Positions 16,240 through 26,402 of a stretch of DNA of 64,000 nucleotides are shown in pieces (position 1 is the first letter of the stretch; each line of letters opens with the position of its first letter). The translations under genes and the position numbers were made by a program. The DNA is taken from positions 20,774 through 84,773 of the forward strand of contig FNBQ01000016.1 of NCBI GenBank assembly GCA_900102385.1, given 5' to 3'. Source of the stretch: Bacteroidales bacterium KHT7. GTDB taxonomy: Bacteria; Bacteroidota; Bacteroidia; Bacteroidales; Bacteroidaceae. The notes below the pieces were generated by a model. It ran no database searches. It was not told the DNA's origin and was given only the letters and a program-made list of their open reading frames with translations.

Positions 16240-18858
16240 TTATTGCTTTCCCTTCCACTCGCAGTTAATCTCGCGAAGCAAGATTGGCGACGACTGAGAC
16301 GCCATTGAGTGAACGCCGATTGCGCGGAATGGCAGCGGATTGACTCTTGCCGTAAGCAGAACCTCGGAATTCACATCTTCCGTTCTGTTACGCATCTCTA
16401 CCGGATAGTCGCTGTACGACTTCACGGCAATGTCGCGGCCGCTGATGCTTATCGTTATGAAACTGCCTCCAACAAAACAGTTAGAAAGTGCCGAACGCGA
16501 AATAGGAGTGGCAAAACCATTGCGATACTTCATGATGGTGTATGTAATTGCACGGTTGTACTCAGGCCATCTCTGAAGGCGAACGCCGTATCCTGTGCTC
16601 GTTACAGGGTCATACTGAATGAAGAGGTCGATGTACTCACCGCTCATGGCAACGCCCTGTCCCTGCCCCTTTGACGGGGTTATCTTGAACGTAACGTCTA
16701 CATCTGCCGAATATGTATTAACCGTATCTGGAATATAGACGAGTCTTGCGCCTCGCACCTGCTGGCAGAAGCCTTTGTACGGAGCAGCAGAACCTCTTCC
16801 CGAGCCGTATGTCCACGCATCAGCACCGGCTCTGTTAAACCAAACAAAGTTGGCAGAATCTCGCGGTACATAGATGTCCTGCAACCAAAATCCAGGCAGA
16901 GCCTTTGGCTGATTGGCAGTAGACATATTCTTGAAATCTGAAGAGAACGTTATCTTACCGCCGCTGTTCGAAGCAGGAATAGTCACAGGCTTCTTTGTTG
17001 AAACCACAACCGCCTTTCCCGTCTTACTGTTCTTGCATCGCGGAGCTACCTGCGCCTTTATGTAATATCCGTTGTCGGCAGAAGTCAACTTGTATGTGTT
17101 AAGCGTATTGTCGTCGTTGTTAGTCATCACACAGATGCCCTGCGACTTTCGGTCCTTGCATCTCATCCACTTAACCAGCGAGTTGTCTTTGTCGCCTGCA
17201 TTTCTCAACTTGTATTTTAGCGAAAGAACATTGCCGTTCTGAATTATTACAGGCTCTGACACGAACGACGGTGCTTCGAGTTCCTCGCCGCTGACGGTAA
17301 ACGTGCAGAGCGATTCGAGTCCGTTCTTCAGTCTTACAAGCACGTTGCAAGGCTTGTTATAGTAGGTATTGTTAGAAACCGATACCACGCACGAGTCTGC
17401 CGCAGCCGAGACAATCTTTGCTACCGACGCGCATTTTGGGTCAATAATCCACTCGGCAGACTGGTCAATCTTGCTTGCAGCCGTCGATGAAATATGAACG
17501 TATTTCGCTCTCAGCACCATCGTGCTGTTGTTCTTTATCTTGTCGGTCTCGAATATTCGGCGTTCGGCAAAACCGCCATTTCCTCGCACCTCAATCGCAC
17601 CTGCAAAGCGGAACGGCTTAACCTCCTTGCTGTTGGCCTTTGTAAAGAACGTCTTCACTCCCATAGGATCCCATCCGTCGGTTCCGCAAAGCAAGTCGTA
17701 GGTGTTGTAAATCTTTCTGTCCTGAACTATGCTGTAATATCCGCTCAGAATCTCATTGTTCTTTGAGAGGTCGCCACCTTTTACAAAACCGTCTTCCATC
17801 TCAGGCAAAGACAGAAGTTCGCCGTTGTACTTTACGTTAGAGAAGTAGCAGCGCGACTTTCCTGCCATTGTCTTGACCTTGTCGGTCATGTTGGTGCGGT
17901 CGAAATCATCGTCGTGCACCTCGCAGTCTACCATCGTCAGGAAGGCATTCGGATTTTCATGGAACTGCCATATTGAGGCTGATTCGGTATAAATCTTTGA
18001 GTTTAGGAATACCGAATGGTACATCGTTCTGAAGATATCGTTAGAGTGCCATGTGATGTCGCAGTTCAGGAACACGGCATCGAGCGGAAGCGGCATATCG
18101 CCCACCTCGAAGAAACACTTGTTGAACAGCGTTCGGCGTCCCATCGGCGGCGTAGCCTTCTCGCTTCCGATAAATCGGCAGTTGATGGCATACATGTGGT
18201 TTACGAGTCCGATGCAGAGTTGCGCCTGAGTGCTCTGCGACGTAATTTTCTCGAAATCGAGGCTGTGATTCAGCGGAAACTTAAGCGACACGTTGCAGTA
18301 GTTTCCTATTGTTACGTTTTCGATATAAAGTCCTTCGGTGCGCAGAAAGAACATGGCATAATCGCCAACCGCACCGCGCATGTTTCCTCGGTTTCCGGCA
18401 ATGACAACATTCTCCGGATTAGGATTCAGCCCCACGATGTGAAGGTCGTGACAAGCAAAGGTGACCGACGTTGGCACGCCGTTGTGCATCTGCATCTTTA
18501 CGTTCTTGTTATCGTTTGGCAGACGCTGGTCTACCCAATGCACGCCCGGTGTAAGATACAAGAAGATATCGCCCTCGGTTGTAAGTTCGTCTGGAATCTC
18601 CTGAAAAGCCTCTTTTACCGATCTGTAAACATATTTTCGACTGTAATAGACAGAATCCTCGAGATTAGGACAAACAAGCAGGTGCCTGTCGTTAATCTCG
18701 ATGTACTTTCCGTTATACTTTATTGTCTGCCCGAGCAGTTCTATAGGATACTTAGGATCGATTGAAATATTATGGTTCTCTTTCTTTTGGACTTTTGCAC
18801 ACACAATTACGCCACATAGTAATATGCACAAAAGAGTTAACAAATATCTTTTATTCAT
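16240..18858 (-). CDS. Large exported beta-helix protein
   Basis: 872 residues with a signal peptide (near VIVCA-KV). About residues 75-360 resemble the right-handed parallel beta-helix of pectin esterases and lyases: an SVKEAFQEIP entry strand, YLTPGVHW, and repeated short turns such as YIENVTIGNYCNVSLKF and FLNCDITW. The middle (about 480-640) looks Ig-like. The last ~220 residues look like a concanavalin-type beta-sandwich (GVRLQRWPEYNRAITY). Canonical pectin methylesterase catalytic motifs are not obvious, so activity is open. A role at cell-surface polysaccharide is likely. Confidence 0.75.
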   Translation of the reverse strand: MNKRYLLTLLCILLCGVIVCAKVQKKENHNISIDPKYPIELLGQTIKYNGKYIEINDRHLLVCPNLEDSVYYSRKYVYRSVKEAFQEIPDELTTEGDIFLYLTPGVHWVDQRLPNDNKNVKMQMHNGVPTSVTFACHDLHIVGLNPNPENVVIAGNRGNMRGAVGDYAMFFLRTEGLYIENVTIGNYCNVSLKFPLNHSLDFEKITSQSTQAQLCIGLVNHMYAINCRFIGSEKATPPMGRRTLFNKCFFEVGDMPLPLDAVFLNCDITWHSNDIFRTMYHSVFLNSKIYTESASIWQFHENPNAFLTMVDCEVHDDDFDRTNMTDKVKTMAGKSRCYFSNVKYNGELLSLPEMEDGFVKGGDLSKNNEILSGYYSIVQDRKIYNTYDLLCGTDGWDPMGVKTFFTKANSKEVKPFRFAGAIEVRGNGGFAERRIFETDKIKNNSTMVLRAKYVHISSTAASKIDQSAEWIIDPKCASVAKIVSAAADSCVVSVSNNTYYNKPCNVLVRLKNGLESLCTFTVSGEELEAPSFVSEPVIIQNGNVLSLKYKLRNAGDKDNSLVKWMRCKDRKSQGICVMTNNDDNTLNTYKLTSADNGYYIKAQVAPRCKNSKTGKAVVVSTKKPVTIPASNSGGKITFSSDFKNMSTANQPKALPGFWLQDIYVPRDSANFVWFNRAGADAWTYGSGRGSAAPYKGFCQQVRGARLVYIPDTVNTYSADVDVTFKITPSKGQGQGVAMSGEYIDLFIQYDPVTSTGYGVRLQRWPEYNRAITYTIMKYRNGFATPISRSALSNCFVGGSFITISISGRDIAVKSYSDYPVEMRNRTEDVNSEVLLTARVNPLPFRAIGVHSMASQSSPILLREINCEWKGKQ

Positions 18859-18897
18859 GTTTCTATATTATAGGATAATGAGATAACACTTAATGTG

Positions 18898-18905
18898 CAA
18901 ATGTA
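18898..18905 (-). promoter_or_regulatory. -7 box of the beta-helix gene
   Basis: TACATTTG on the minus strand, about 40 nt before the ATG. No good -33 TTG is seen. Confidence 0.4.
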
Positions 18906-18944
18906 TTATATTTTTCGCTAAAAAAAGAATATAAAATTGTTTTT

Positions 18945-19532
18945 TTATCTGGCGCGTTCAATTTCTTCACTGCTGATTCCCAAAGCGCTCATCAGAGAAT
19001 ATCCCAAAATCTCCTGTCGGTAGTTTCCGGGCATGAGCGGCTGCATGCCGAAAAGCGTACATTCCTTGCCGTCAACCTTTTTCAGAATATTGCGGATATC
19101 TTCGAAACTCGTCTCGGTATTGCCCACAACGAGGAGTCGCTTAACCTCCTTGGCATCGGCAATTACCTGAAGCGTTTCGAGGAAGAACTCTCCGAAATCA
19201 GTCATCTTGGCATTTCCGAAGGAATAGAGATTGAACTCGCCCAAAGAATCCTTGAAAGCCTTGTCGTTCAGTTCGTTCTCAAAGTCCGACGGTGAGAAAT
19301 TGTCGAGTTCCTTCTTCTCGTCGGGATGAAGAAAGACAACATCGATGTTGTTGTCGCCCTCGCGCAATCCGCCGTCGAGAGCCACGCAGTCGAGCCAGTG
19401 AGCCAAATCGGCCTTCGGAATACGGCGATTAAGCATACGCTCGAAATTTACGGTGAGATTGAATGCTACGGCATCGGAATATGTAGAATCAATGAGCACA
19501 ACGGTCTCATTCCATGTTGTCTTATTATCCAT
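18945..19532 (-). CDS. Conserved protein of unknown function
   Basis: 195 residues, soluble, with no signal peptide. The alternating beta/alpha pattern (VVLIDSTYSDAVAFNL; VVFLHPDEKKEL; RLLVVGNTETSFEDI) suggests a Rossmann-like fold. It contains no nucleotide-binding or catalytic motif that I recognise, and looks like a Bacteroidales-specific family. It lies downstream of clpB, from which a terminator and a possible promoter separate it. Confidence 0.75.
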   Translation of the reverse strand: MDNKTTWNETVVLIDSTYSDAVAFNLTVNFERMLNRRIPKADLAHWLDCVALDGGLREGDNNIDVVFLHPDEKKELDNFSPSDFENELNDKAFKDSLGEFNLYSFGNAKMTDFGEFFLETLQVIADAKEVKRLLVVGNTETSFEDIRNILKKVDGKECTLFGMQPLMPGNYRQEILGYSLMSALGISSEEIERAR

Positions 19533-19555
19533 TTTTCCTTTTTGTTTTTGTGGTG

Positions 19556-19585
19556 CGAAGATAACACTTTTTTCAGCGATGGCAA
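19556..19585 (-). promoter_or_regulatory. Possible promoter of the 195-residue protein gene
   Basis: TTG (19583-19585), 19 nt, TATCTTCG (19556-19563), one mismatch from TAnnTTTG. Confidence 0.4.
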
Positions 19586-19636
19586 AACGATTTGCAAAAG
19601 TTATGACCGCACAACCAAAGTTGTGTGCCTGACAAC

Positions 19637-19671
19637 AAAAAAAAGGAGCAAAGCCTCTCGGCTCTACTCCC
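19637..19671 (-). terminator. clpB terminator
   Basis: GGAG-tagAGCC-gaga-GGCTttg-CTCC on the minus strand, followed by eight T. Confidence 0.7.
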
Positions 19672-19691
19672 TTATTTTTTTATGTGGCTAA

Positions 19692-22295
19692 TTAGTTTTC
19701 AAAAACCAATTTCTCATTCTGATAATCAACCACGATTGGCTTCTCGCGGTTTACCGTTCCTGCCAGAATCTGCTTGCTCAAATCGTTAAGCAGCAAGTGC
19801 TGGATGGCTCTCTTTACAGGACGCGCTCCGAACTCTGGGTCGAAACCGACGTCGGCAAGGAAATCTATCGCGCTGTCGGTCAGACGGAGTTCTATTCCGT
19901 TGTCCTTCAGCATGTTTGCAACGCCCTTGACTTGCAGTTCAACAATCCTTCGGATTTCGTTCTTCTTCAGAGGCTGGAACATTATCGTCTCGTCAATTCG
20001 GTTCAGGAACTCTGGGCGGATGGTCTTCTTCAGCAACTCCAGAACGGCATTCTTGGCATTCTCGGTTACCTCGGCAACCTTGCGCTCATCGTTTTCAAAA
20101 CCGCGAATCTTACTGAACTCGTTCTGTATCAACTGACTGCCCAAGTTGCTGGTCATGATGATGATTGTGTTCTTGAAGTTTACGGTTCTGCCCTTGTTGT
20201 CGGTCAGACGACCATCGTCGAGCACCTGCAACAGCGTGTTGAAAACATCGGGATGAGCCTTCTCAACCTCGTCGAAAAGCACAACAGAATAAGGCTTGCG
20301 GCGAACCGCCTCGGTAAGTTGACCGCCTTCGTCGTAGCCCACATATCCCGGAGGCGCACCGATAAGACGCGTTACGCTGAATTTCTCCTGATATTCGCTC
20401 ATGTCGATACGAGTCATCAGACTCTCGTCGTCGAACAGATATTCGGCCAAAGCCTTGGCAAGTTCAGTCTTTCCGACTCCCGTTGTTCCGAGGAAGAGGA
20501 ACGTTCCGATTGGGCGGCGCGGGTCTTGCAATCCGGCACGGCTTCGGCGCACCACGTTGGCAACGGCGGTGATTGCCTCTTCCTGACCGATTACACGGCG
20601 ATGCAACTCGTCTTCCAACTTCAAGAGTTTCTCGCGCTCGCTCTGCAACATCTTGCTCACCGGAATGCCAGTCCAGCGGCTCACAACATCGGCAATATCA
20701 TCGGCTGTTACTTCTTCCTTAATCATGGCAGATGCTCCCTGAGCGTCCTTCAGCTTGTCCTGAACAGCCTTTATGTCGTTTTCGAGTTCCTTCAACTTTC
20801 CGTAACGAATTTCGGCAACCTTACCGTAATTGCCCTCGCGTTCGGCCTTTTCAGCCTCGAAATTGAGTTCTTCGATTTTCAGTTTATCTTGCTGAATTCG
20901 GTTAAGCAAATCCTTCTCGCTGTCCCACTTTGCACGGAAGCCTGTTTCCTGCTCCTTCAGTTCGGCAATATCCTTGTTCAGTTGGTCGAGTTTCGAATTG
21001 TCGCCCTCGCGACGGATTGCCTCGCGCTCAATTTCGAGTTGTTTCAAGCGTCGTGAAATCTCGTCGAGTTCCTCCGGAACGCTATCGCGCTCCATGCGCA
21101 GTTTGGCAGCCGCCTCGTCCATAAGGTCGATAGCCTTGTCGGGCAAGAATCTGTCGGAAATGTAACGGTTGCTAAGTTCTACGGCTGCAATCACGGCATC
21201 GTCCTGAATACGAACCTTGTGATGATTCTCGTAACGCTCCTTCAAACCTCGCAGAATTGAGATTGAACTTAGAACATCAGGCTCATCTACATGAACCGGT
21301 TGGAATCGGCGTTCGAGTGCCTTGTCCTTCTCAAAGTATTTCTGATACTCGTCGAGAGTTGTTGCACCTATACTGCGGAGTTCGCCACGGGCAAGGGCCG
21401 GTTTCAGGATGTTTGCGGCATCCATTGCACCGTCGCTTTTTCCGGCACCTACAAGCGTGTGAATCTCATCAATGAACAGAATGATGTTGCCATCGCTCTT
21501 TGACACCTCGTTTACAACGCCCTTCAATCGCTCCTCGAACTCGCCCTTGTACTTTGCTCCGGCAATAAGCGCGCCCATGTCGAGCGAGTACAACTGTTTG
21601 TTTTTCAGATTTTCAGGCACATCGCCGCGAAGAATTCGGTGTGCCAAGCCTTCTACGATGGCTGTCTTTCCTGTTCCCGGCTCGCCAATCAGAATTGGGT
21701 TGTTCTTTGTTCGGCGCGAAAGAATCTGAAGAACGCGGCGGATTTCCTCGTCACGACCAATTACAGGGTCGAGTTTTCCGTTTCGAGCCTCTTCGATAAG
21801 GTTCTTGGCATACTTCTTCAGCGACTGATAAGTCTCCTCGGCAGTCTGCGAATCAGCCTTTCGGTCTTGCTTCAGTTCTTTTGCTGCCGCGAAGAGTTCC
21901 TTCTCGGTAACTCCGGCGTCTTTCAGGATTGAAGCCACCGGACTCTTCACTCTGAAAAGTGAAATGATTATAGAATCGAGCGTTACGAACTCGTCGCCCT
22001 GTTTGCCAGCCACGTCGATGGCATCGTTGAGAACAGCCTCTGTCTCGCGCGAAATGTATGGTTCGCCACCACTTACCTTTGGGTATGACTGCATCTGTTT
22101 TTCAGCAAGTTGCTCAATGAGCCTGCTGTTCACACCCAGCTTTTGGAAAAGGAAGTTAACAATGCTATCTCCGACCTTCAGGACTCCAAGCAGAAGATGA
22201 GCGGTCTCGACCTGCTGCTGTCCGTTTTGTCTAACCAGATTAAGTGCTTCCTGCACCGCCTCCTGACTTTTGATTGTTAGTTTGTTAAAGTCCAT
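19692..22295 (-). CDS. clpB: Chaperone ClpB (disaggregase)
   Basis: 867 residues, full length. The Clp N-domain repeat (1-145) precedes AAA+ domain 1 with Walker A GEPGTGKT at 204-211 and FIDEIHTL. The coiled-coil middle domain (about 410-530, rich in Glu/Lys/Leu) marks ClpB rather than ClpC or ClpA. AAA+ domain 2 has GTTGVGKTE near 605. Works with DnaK to resolve aggregates. A long open frame on the opposite strand is a codon-bias shadow. No CIRCE element or clear TAnnTTTG box is seen just upstream. Confidence 0.98.
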   Translation of the reverse strand: MDFNKLTIKSQEAVQEALNLVRQNGQQQVETAHLLLGVLKVGDSIVNFLFQKLGVNSRLIEQLAEKQMQSYPKVSGGEPYISRETEAVLNDAIDVAGKQGDEFVTLDSIIISLFRVKSPVASILKDAGVTEKELFAAAKELKQDRKADSQTAEETYQSLKKYAKNLIEEARNGKLDPVIGRDEEIRRVLQILSRRTKNNPILIGEPGTGKTAIVEGLAHRILRGDVPENLKNKQLYSLDMGALIAGAKYKGEFEERLKGVVNEVSKSDGNIILFIDEIHTLVGAGKSDGAMDAANILKPALARGELRSIGATTLDEYQKYFEKDKALERRFQPVHVDEPDVLSSISILRGLKERYENHHKVRIQDDAVIAAVELSNRYISDRFLPDKAIDLMDEAAAKLRMERDSVPEELDEISRRLKQLEIEREAIRREGDNSKLDQLNKDIAELKEQETGFRAKWDSEKDLLNRIQQDKLKIEELNFEAEKAEREGNYGKVAEIRYGKLKELENDIKAVQDKLKDAQGASAMIKEEVTADDIADVVSRWTGIPVSKMLQSEREKLLKLEDELHRRVIGQEEAITAVANVVRRSRAGLQDPRRPIGTFLFLGTTGVGKTELAKALAEYLFDDESLMTRIDMSEYQEKFSVTRLIGAPPGYVGYDEGGQLTEAVRRKPYSVVLFDEVEKAHPDVFNTLLQVLDDGRLTDNKGRTVNFKNTIIIMTSNLGSQLIQNEFSKIRGFENDERKVAEVTENAKNAVLELLKKTIRPEFLNRIDETIMFQPLKKNEIRRIVELQVKGVANMLKDNGIELRLTDSAIDFLADVGFDPEFGARPVKRAIQHLLLNDLSKQILAGTVNREKPIVVDYQNEKLVFEN

Positions 22296-22350
22296 AATTT
22301 GATAATTTAAGTTTTTTCTATCTTGCTTTGTTCAAACTATCGACCAAACA

Positions 22351-22379
22351 AAAAAGTCTGCCAAAAATGACAGACTTTA
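22351..22379 (-). terminator. Terminator of the DUF5606 gene
   Basis: AAAGTCTG and CAGACTTT pair perfectly around a 10-nt loop, followed by TTTTTT on the minus strand. Confidence 0.8.
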
Positions 22380-22419
22380 TACCTTTTATGCTTTATGTAA
22401 AGACAATATTGGCAGAATG

Positions 22420-22842
22420 TTATGCGTTCTCCTCAGTCTTTTCCTCCTCAGGAGAAGAGAAATCGTCCTCGCCGGCATTTACAAGAATGTTGTACCAACT
22501 GATGAGTTTCTTGATATCGTTGTTGTAAACGCGGTCGCGGTCGAAATTTGGAAGAATCTCGGCGAACCAGTTTCTCAACTCATCGGCAGATGCCTTCTTT
22601 GGGTCGATGGCCGCAACTGCGCCGTTCTCATGCTTCTTTACAGATGCCAGAACCTCGTTCAGCGGAACTTCATCGGCATCTGTGTACATTGCGATGTCGG
22701 CAAGAGAGATAATCTTGTCTGTGCCGTATGCTGGGAGACGCTTCTTGTCTGTTAGCGACTCAACGATAAGCATTCTGTTTCCGTGCGAAATTAGTTTGTA
22801 CAAACCCGGTTTACCGGTAATTGCAAGTATTCCTTGTATCAT
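22420..22842 (-). CDS. DUF5606-type conserved protein
   Basis: 140 residues. It begins MIQGILAITGKPGLYKL, typical of a Bacteroidota-restricted family annotated DUF5606. An N-terminal small beta domain (about 1-60) is followed by helices and an acidic tail (EEEKTEENA). The function is not known. The promoter at 22878-22907 and terminator at 22351-22379 make it a single-gene unit, downstream of coaE on the same strand. Confidence 0.85.
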   Translation of the reverse strand: MIQGILAITGKPGLYKLISHGNRMLIVESLTDKKRLPAYGTDKIISLADIAMYTDADEVPLNEVLASVKKHENGAVAAIDPKKASADELRNWFAEILPNFDRDRVYNNDIKKLISWYNILVNAGEDDFSSPEEEKTEENA

Positions 22843-22877
22843 TTTTTCTTTATTTTAATTATTCAAAATTAGGTTCG

Positions 22878-22907
22878 CAAAGATAATAAAATATTGATAA
22901 ATGACAA
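22878..22907 (-). promoter_or_regulatory. Promoter of the DUF5606 gene
   Basis: TTG (22905-22907), 19 nt, TATCTTTG (22878-22885); an excellent Bacteroidota promoter. Confidence 0.7.
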
Positions 22908-22925
22908 ATCGCTACCAATATTTAT

Positions 22926-22952
22926 TTGCGTTGCCACATCGGGGCAACGCAA
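22926..22952 (-). terminator. Hairpin after coaE
   Basis: TTGCGTTGCC pairs perfectly with GGCAACGCAA. The following sequence is AT-rich but not a T-run, so it could be a weak terminator or an RNA-stabilising hairpin. Confidence 0.55.
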
Positions 22953-22964
22953 TCCAAAGTGAGC

Positions 22965-23534
22965 CTAACTTATTGCTAATATTTGCTTTATTACGCTATT
23001 GCGTTCGTCATTATGGATGATAAAATCAGCCTTCTCGCATTTTTCCTTGTCGTCCATCTGCTTTTCCATGCGCTGGCGGACTTGCTCTGACGTGATGCCG
23101 TCGCGCCTCATAACTCTTTCGTAACGAAGATATTCGGGAGCAGTTACGGCAATAACCTTGTCTACAAGCGAGTCGAAACCCGATTCGTACAGAATGGCAC
23201 ATTCCATATACACCTTATTAAAAGTATTGTGTTTCTGAACCCAATCCAAGAAATCCTTTTTTACGAACGGATGGACGATGGAATTGACGAGCGAGACATT
23301 TTCTTCTGAAGCGAACAGAAAAGAAGCAAGGAACGGTTTGTTTATCATTCCGTCGGAATTGTAAACCTCGCATCCAAGAGCCTCGGAGAGTTTTCTTCTG
23401 AGTTCAGCGCACTCAGTCATAACAGCCTTTGCCCTGCTGTCGCAATCGTAAACAGGACGGTTCATGGCACGGAAGATGCGCGCCACCACCGATTTTCCGC
23501 TGCCTATTCCGCCGGTTATGCCAATTATTTCCAT
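22965..23534 (-). CDS. coaE: Dephospho-CoA kinase
   Basis: 189 residues. P-loop GITGGIGSGKS at 5-15 and the CoaE-type YDCDSRAKAVM follow in order. It phosphorylates dephospho-CoA in the last step of CoA synthesis. Its start overlaps the ybbR-like gene end by about 10 nt. Last gene of nusB-yajC-ybbR-coaE, an order common in Bacteroidota. Confidence 0.96.
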   Translation of the reverse strand: MEIIGITGGIGSGKSVVARIFRAMNRPVYDCDSRAKAVMTECAELRRKLSEALGCEVYNSDGMINKPFLASFLFASEENVSLVNSIVHPFVKKDFLDWVQKHNTFNKVYMECAILYESGFDSLVDKVIAVTAPEYLRYERVMRRDGITSEQVRQRMEKQMDDKEKCEKADFIIHNDERNSVIKQILAIS

Positions 23535-24517
23535 AATTTTCTCTCTATCAGATAGTCGATTTTATCGGGAGATATTTTCAGACGTCTTACAGCCTGCGGC
23601 ATCGATATAACCTGCGGAGTGCACTTGTCGTTATGTCCGCCGTCTTTTACATCGGCATATTTAACCACAACCTTGAAACTGCTTGCATCTACCGAGTTGT
23701 ATTCCTTTACGCCAACCTGAAACGTAAGTCTGACCTTTGACGGGAAGGTTCGCAGAACATATCCGTTCGGAAAGCCTTCGCCCTCAACGGGAACATCTAC
23801 GGTCTTCTCGGTAAACATATCAACATAACACTTTGCACGGACTCTGTCGGGACTGTATTTCACGCCTTTTGGCGACCTTAGTTCAGCCATGAAGGTTATC
23901 GTGTCGGTTACGTTCGAGCGCAAAATCTTCTTCGTTGCCGCCTCTCTTATCTGCGAGAGCTGGTCTTGCGGAGCGTATGCAAGAACCGAGTCGGGACTGA
24001 ATTCCATCTTAACGACATAGAATTGCGAGCCAGTCTCAATTTCTCCGTCGAAAACAACAGGCACGCGCTTAGATGTTCCGTAGGTATAGATGAAGTCGAG
24101 CGTATCGGGCTTAATCTGCATTATGCGCGTTGACGACATAAGTTGCGAAGCCACCTTGCGCTGAACATCAGCCATAAGCACCTTTGGATGTAAGCCCTGA
24201 CTCTCGTATTCAGACCATTCTATAACAACCGGGCGCAGCGTTATTCCGTAGCGATAGGCAAGCAATTCTATGCTGCGGTCCTTTACCTGCACACGAATCT
24301 TAGAAGGCAACTCCGAGGTTACGACGGCATTGTGCGGCACGCCGTTAAGCCTGAGAGGAACCTCAAGTTCAATCTGGTTTTCCTCGCCAAGGGCAAGGAA
24401 GAGCCAGAAGGCTGCAGATACAAACAAAAATGACAAGAAAATCAAGACATCCTTATATCTTCTTACAAAGAGAATTCGCCTTAACTTTCTTGTCACTCCG
24501 ACAAGTGATATATTCAC
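23525..24517 (-). CDS. YbbR-like membrane-anchored protein
   Basis: 330 residues. One membrane helix near residues 24-43 (DVLIFLSFLFVSAAFWLF) is followed by a periplasmic part with YbbR-like beta repeats (for example KRVPVVFDGEIETGSQFYV). YbbR domains occur beside c-di-AMP cyclases in other phyla; here the partner is the coaE operon, and the role is unknown. Confidence 0.85.
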   Translation of the reverse strand: MNISLVGVTRKLRRILFVRRYKDVLIFLSFLFVSAAFWLFLALGEENQIELEVPLRLNGVPHNAVVTSELPSKIRVQVKDRSIELLAYRYGITLRPVVIEWSEYESQGLHPKVLMADVQRKVASQLMSSTRIMQIKPDTLDFIYTYGTSKRVPVVFDGEIETGSQFYVVKMEFSPDSVLAYAPQDQLSQIREAATKKILRSNVTDTITFMAELRSPKGVKYSPDRVRAKCYVDMFTEKTVDVPVEGEGFPNGYVLRTFPSKVRLTFQVGVKEYNSVDASSFKVVVKYADVKDGGHNDKCTPQVISMPQAVRRLKISPDKIDYLIERKLWK

Positions 24518-24525
24518 AACTTTAA

Positions 24526-24843
24526 TTATTTTGCATTGTCATGAGTAGCAGTTGCATCAGGGAAAACAGATGCCTTGTCAACCTTTATGCGCACGTCTCT
24601 TGCAATCTCTACGATAATTGTGTTATCGTTCTCGATTGAACGGACAGTACCATAGATTCCGCCGGCAGTAACGACATTGCTGCCAACCTCGAGTGTGTTT
24701 CTGAACTGGTTAATCTCCTTCTGCTTTTTCTGCTGTGGGCGAATCATGAAGAAATACATGATGGCAAAGATTACAACCATCATAATAATCATCTGCATAC
24801 CGCCACCACCGGCAGCCTGTAGTAAAATTGTAAGGCTATTCAT
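24526..24843 (-). CDS. yajC: Preprotein translocase subunit YajC
   Basis: 105 residues. Single N-terminal helix (MQMIIMMVVIFAIMYFFMI) followed by the diagnostic RPQQKKQKE and the soluble VVTAGGIYGTV segment. Part of the SecDF-YajC complex that assists export. It lies 8 nt before the ybbR-like gene and 25 nt after nusB. Confidence 0.95.
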   Translation of the reverse strand: MNSLTILLQAAGGGGMQMIIMMVVIFAIMYFFMIRPQQKKQKEINQFRNTLEVGSNVVTAGGIYGTVRSIENDNTIIVEIARDVRIKVDKASVFPDATATHDNAK

Positions 24844-24868
24844 TTGTTTTATTATTTAAAATTATTGA

Positions 24869-25795
24869 TTAGTTCTTGTTAATCTGTCCCTGCTCGCGCA
24901 ACGACTTGCCTATGGCGTCGAGCATTCCGTTTACGAACATGCCGCTCTTGCGAGTGCTGTAGAACTTGGCAATCTCGACAAACTCGTTGATTGTTACATT
25001 AACCGGAATGTTAGGGAATGTAAGAATCTCAGAGATTGCCAACTGCATTATAATCATATCCATGAAGGCAATGCGGTTGAACTCCCAGTTGCGTGAGTGT
25101 GCGGCAATGATGTCGCGGTATGTTCCGTCGTTCTCTATGGCATTGCGGAACAAGGCTCTTGCATACTCCTTGTCCTCGTCGGCCTTGTATTCAGGAAGGA
25201 GTTCCTGATCCTCGCCGTTAGCCTCCTCGAAACGCTTGATAGTCTTGTGAACGAAGGTGTCGACGATGAACTTGTCGTCGTTCCAGTAAAGGCTCATGTT
25301 CTCCAGAACGCCCTCCAACTCCTCGTTGTTGTAGAAGATGTTCTTGTAAAGCTTGCGCCACACCTCGCGGTCAGCCTCGTATGAATCATCCTCAGAGGCC
25401 ATATATTCCTGATAGATATCGCTTGAAATTATACGCTTGTACATTGAGCGGATGAAGGCTTCCTCGCCAATCCAATTCTTTTTCTGTGTCTCCTGAAACT
25501 CAATCAGCTGCTTGTTCTTCTCAAGCTGCGCAATAAATCTGTTGTCGATAAACTTATGGCTGTAAGTCTCACCACTATGAGTATTTACAGCTCTCTGCTC
25601 AAGTTGTGCTACGTTGTGTCTGCCAAAACGTGTAATCTCTGCCATTAGGAGTAGAAGATACTTGTAAAGATCATAGGCCTTTGACAAGCTGAAGAACAAC
25701 TCTTTTTCCGCTGCATCAAGATTATTACTTCCGTTTTGATAGAAAGCATAGACAAGTTGAACCGCTTTTAGGCGGATTAGAACTCTATTAATCAT
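24869..25795 (-). CDS. nusB: Transcription antitermination factor NusB
   Basis: 308 residues from the ATG at 25795 (MINRVLIRLKAVQLVYAFYQ). The longer frame to 25861 runs through the promoter box. Bacteroidota NusB is about twice the usual 140 residues, because a long N-terminal region precedes the NusB fold. The C-terminal NusB signature is VNVTINEFVEIAKFYSTRK then FVNGMLDAI. It binds boxA RNA with NusE in rRNA antitermination. First gene of its operon. Confidence 0.93.
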   Translation of the reverse strand: MINRVLIRLKAVQLVYAFYQNGSNNLDAAEKELFFSLSKAYDLYKYLLLLMAEITRFGRHNVAQLEQRAVNTHSGETYSHKFIDNRFIAQLEKNKQLIEFQETQKKNWIGEEAFIRSMYKRIISSDIYQEYMASEDDSYEADREVWRKLYKNIFYNNEELEGVLENMSLYWNDDKFIVDTFVHKTIKRFEEANGEDQELLPEYKADEDKEYARALFRNAIENDGTYRDIIAAHSRNWEFNRIAFMDMIIMQLAISEILTFPNIPVNVTINEFVEIAKFYSTRKSGMFVNGMLDAIGKSLREQGQINKN

Positions 25796-25828
25796 AATTT
25801 CTCTAAATTGAATGTTAATATTGGTTTG

Positions 25829-25836
25829 CAAAAATA
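25829..25836 (-). promoter_or_regulatory. -7 box of the nusB operon
   Basis: TATTTTTG on the minus strand, 33 nt before the ATG. TGG rather than TTG lies at 21 nt spacing. Confidence 0.45.
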
Positions 25837-25887
25837 ATGAAAATCCGTGAAATATGACCACTTAAATGCAATTTCTTTAATAAATTC

Positions 25888-25918
25888 TTGTGTATTCTTA
25901 AAAAAAGTGCCAACTTTG
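25888..25918 (+). promoter_or_regulatory. Promoter of the PUR-like gene
   Basis: TTG (25888-25890), 20 nt, CAACTTTG (25911-25918), one mismatch to TAnnTTTG. It diverges from the nusB promoter. Confidence 0.5.
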
Positions 25919-25949
25919 GAGGCGAAAACCAAAAATCGAATTAATAATT

Positions 25950-26351
25950 ATGGATGAAAGCAAGAAAAAAAATGGATTCAGGGAGAGCGATCTTGACATA
26001 ATTGCCTCAAAGGCAATTAAGGCAGGAAAGCGAATCTATTACATGGATGTTAAGAAAAACCGCAGGGATGAGATGTTTCTTGCAATCACCGAGAGCAAGA
26101 AAGTCATCACAGGCGAGGGCGAATCGGCTCAGGTGAACTTTGAGAAACACAAAATCTTTATTTACAAAGAGGACTTCGAGAAATTCAAGAACGGCCTTAA
26201 CGAACTGATAAAGTACATCGAGGAACGTCAGGGTGCATGCCCTTCGCGCGAGAGCGATAAGGACAACGGCGTTGCCGAGGCTAAGACAGCCGAGAACGCG
26301 GCAAACGACAATCCTCTGTCTGACGAGATTAAAATAGACATCGATTTCTGA
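25950..26351 (+). CDS. PUR-family DNA/RNA-binding protein (DUF3276)
   Basis: 133 residues. A PUR repeat covers about 18-95 (KRIYYMDVKKNRRDEMFLAITESK; HKIFIYKEDFEKF), and an acidic, Ala-rich tail follows. Bacterial PUR proteins bind single-stranded nucleic acid as dimers; the target here is unknown. Single gene with promoter and terminator. Confidence 0.88.
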   Translation: MDESKKKNGFRESDLDIIASKAIKAGKRIYYMDVKKNRRDEMFLAITESKKVITGEGESAQVNFEKHKIFIYKEDFEKFKNGLNELIKYIEERQGACPSRESDKDNGVAEAKTAENAANDNPLSDEIKIDIDF

Positions 26352-26365
26352 TGAAACATAATTAA

Positions 26366-26402
26366 AAAGAGCCACTTATTCTTGGTGGTTCTTTTTTTTT
26401 TC
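26366..26402 (+). terminator. Terminator of the PUR-like gene
   Basis: AGAGCCAC pairs with GTGGTTCT (one G-U), then a run of T. The hairpin overlaps the -33 box of the rplY promoter. Confidence 0.8.

Noticed and set aside
19797-21056. 419-codon open frame on the plus strand
   Set aside because: Antisense to clpB; arises from biased codons and has no signal peptide or domain.
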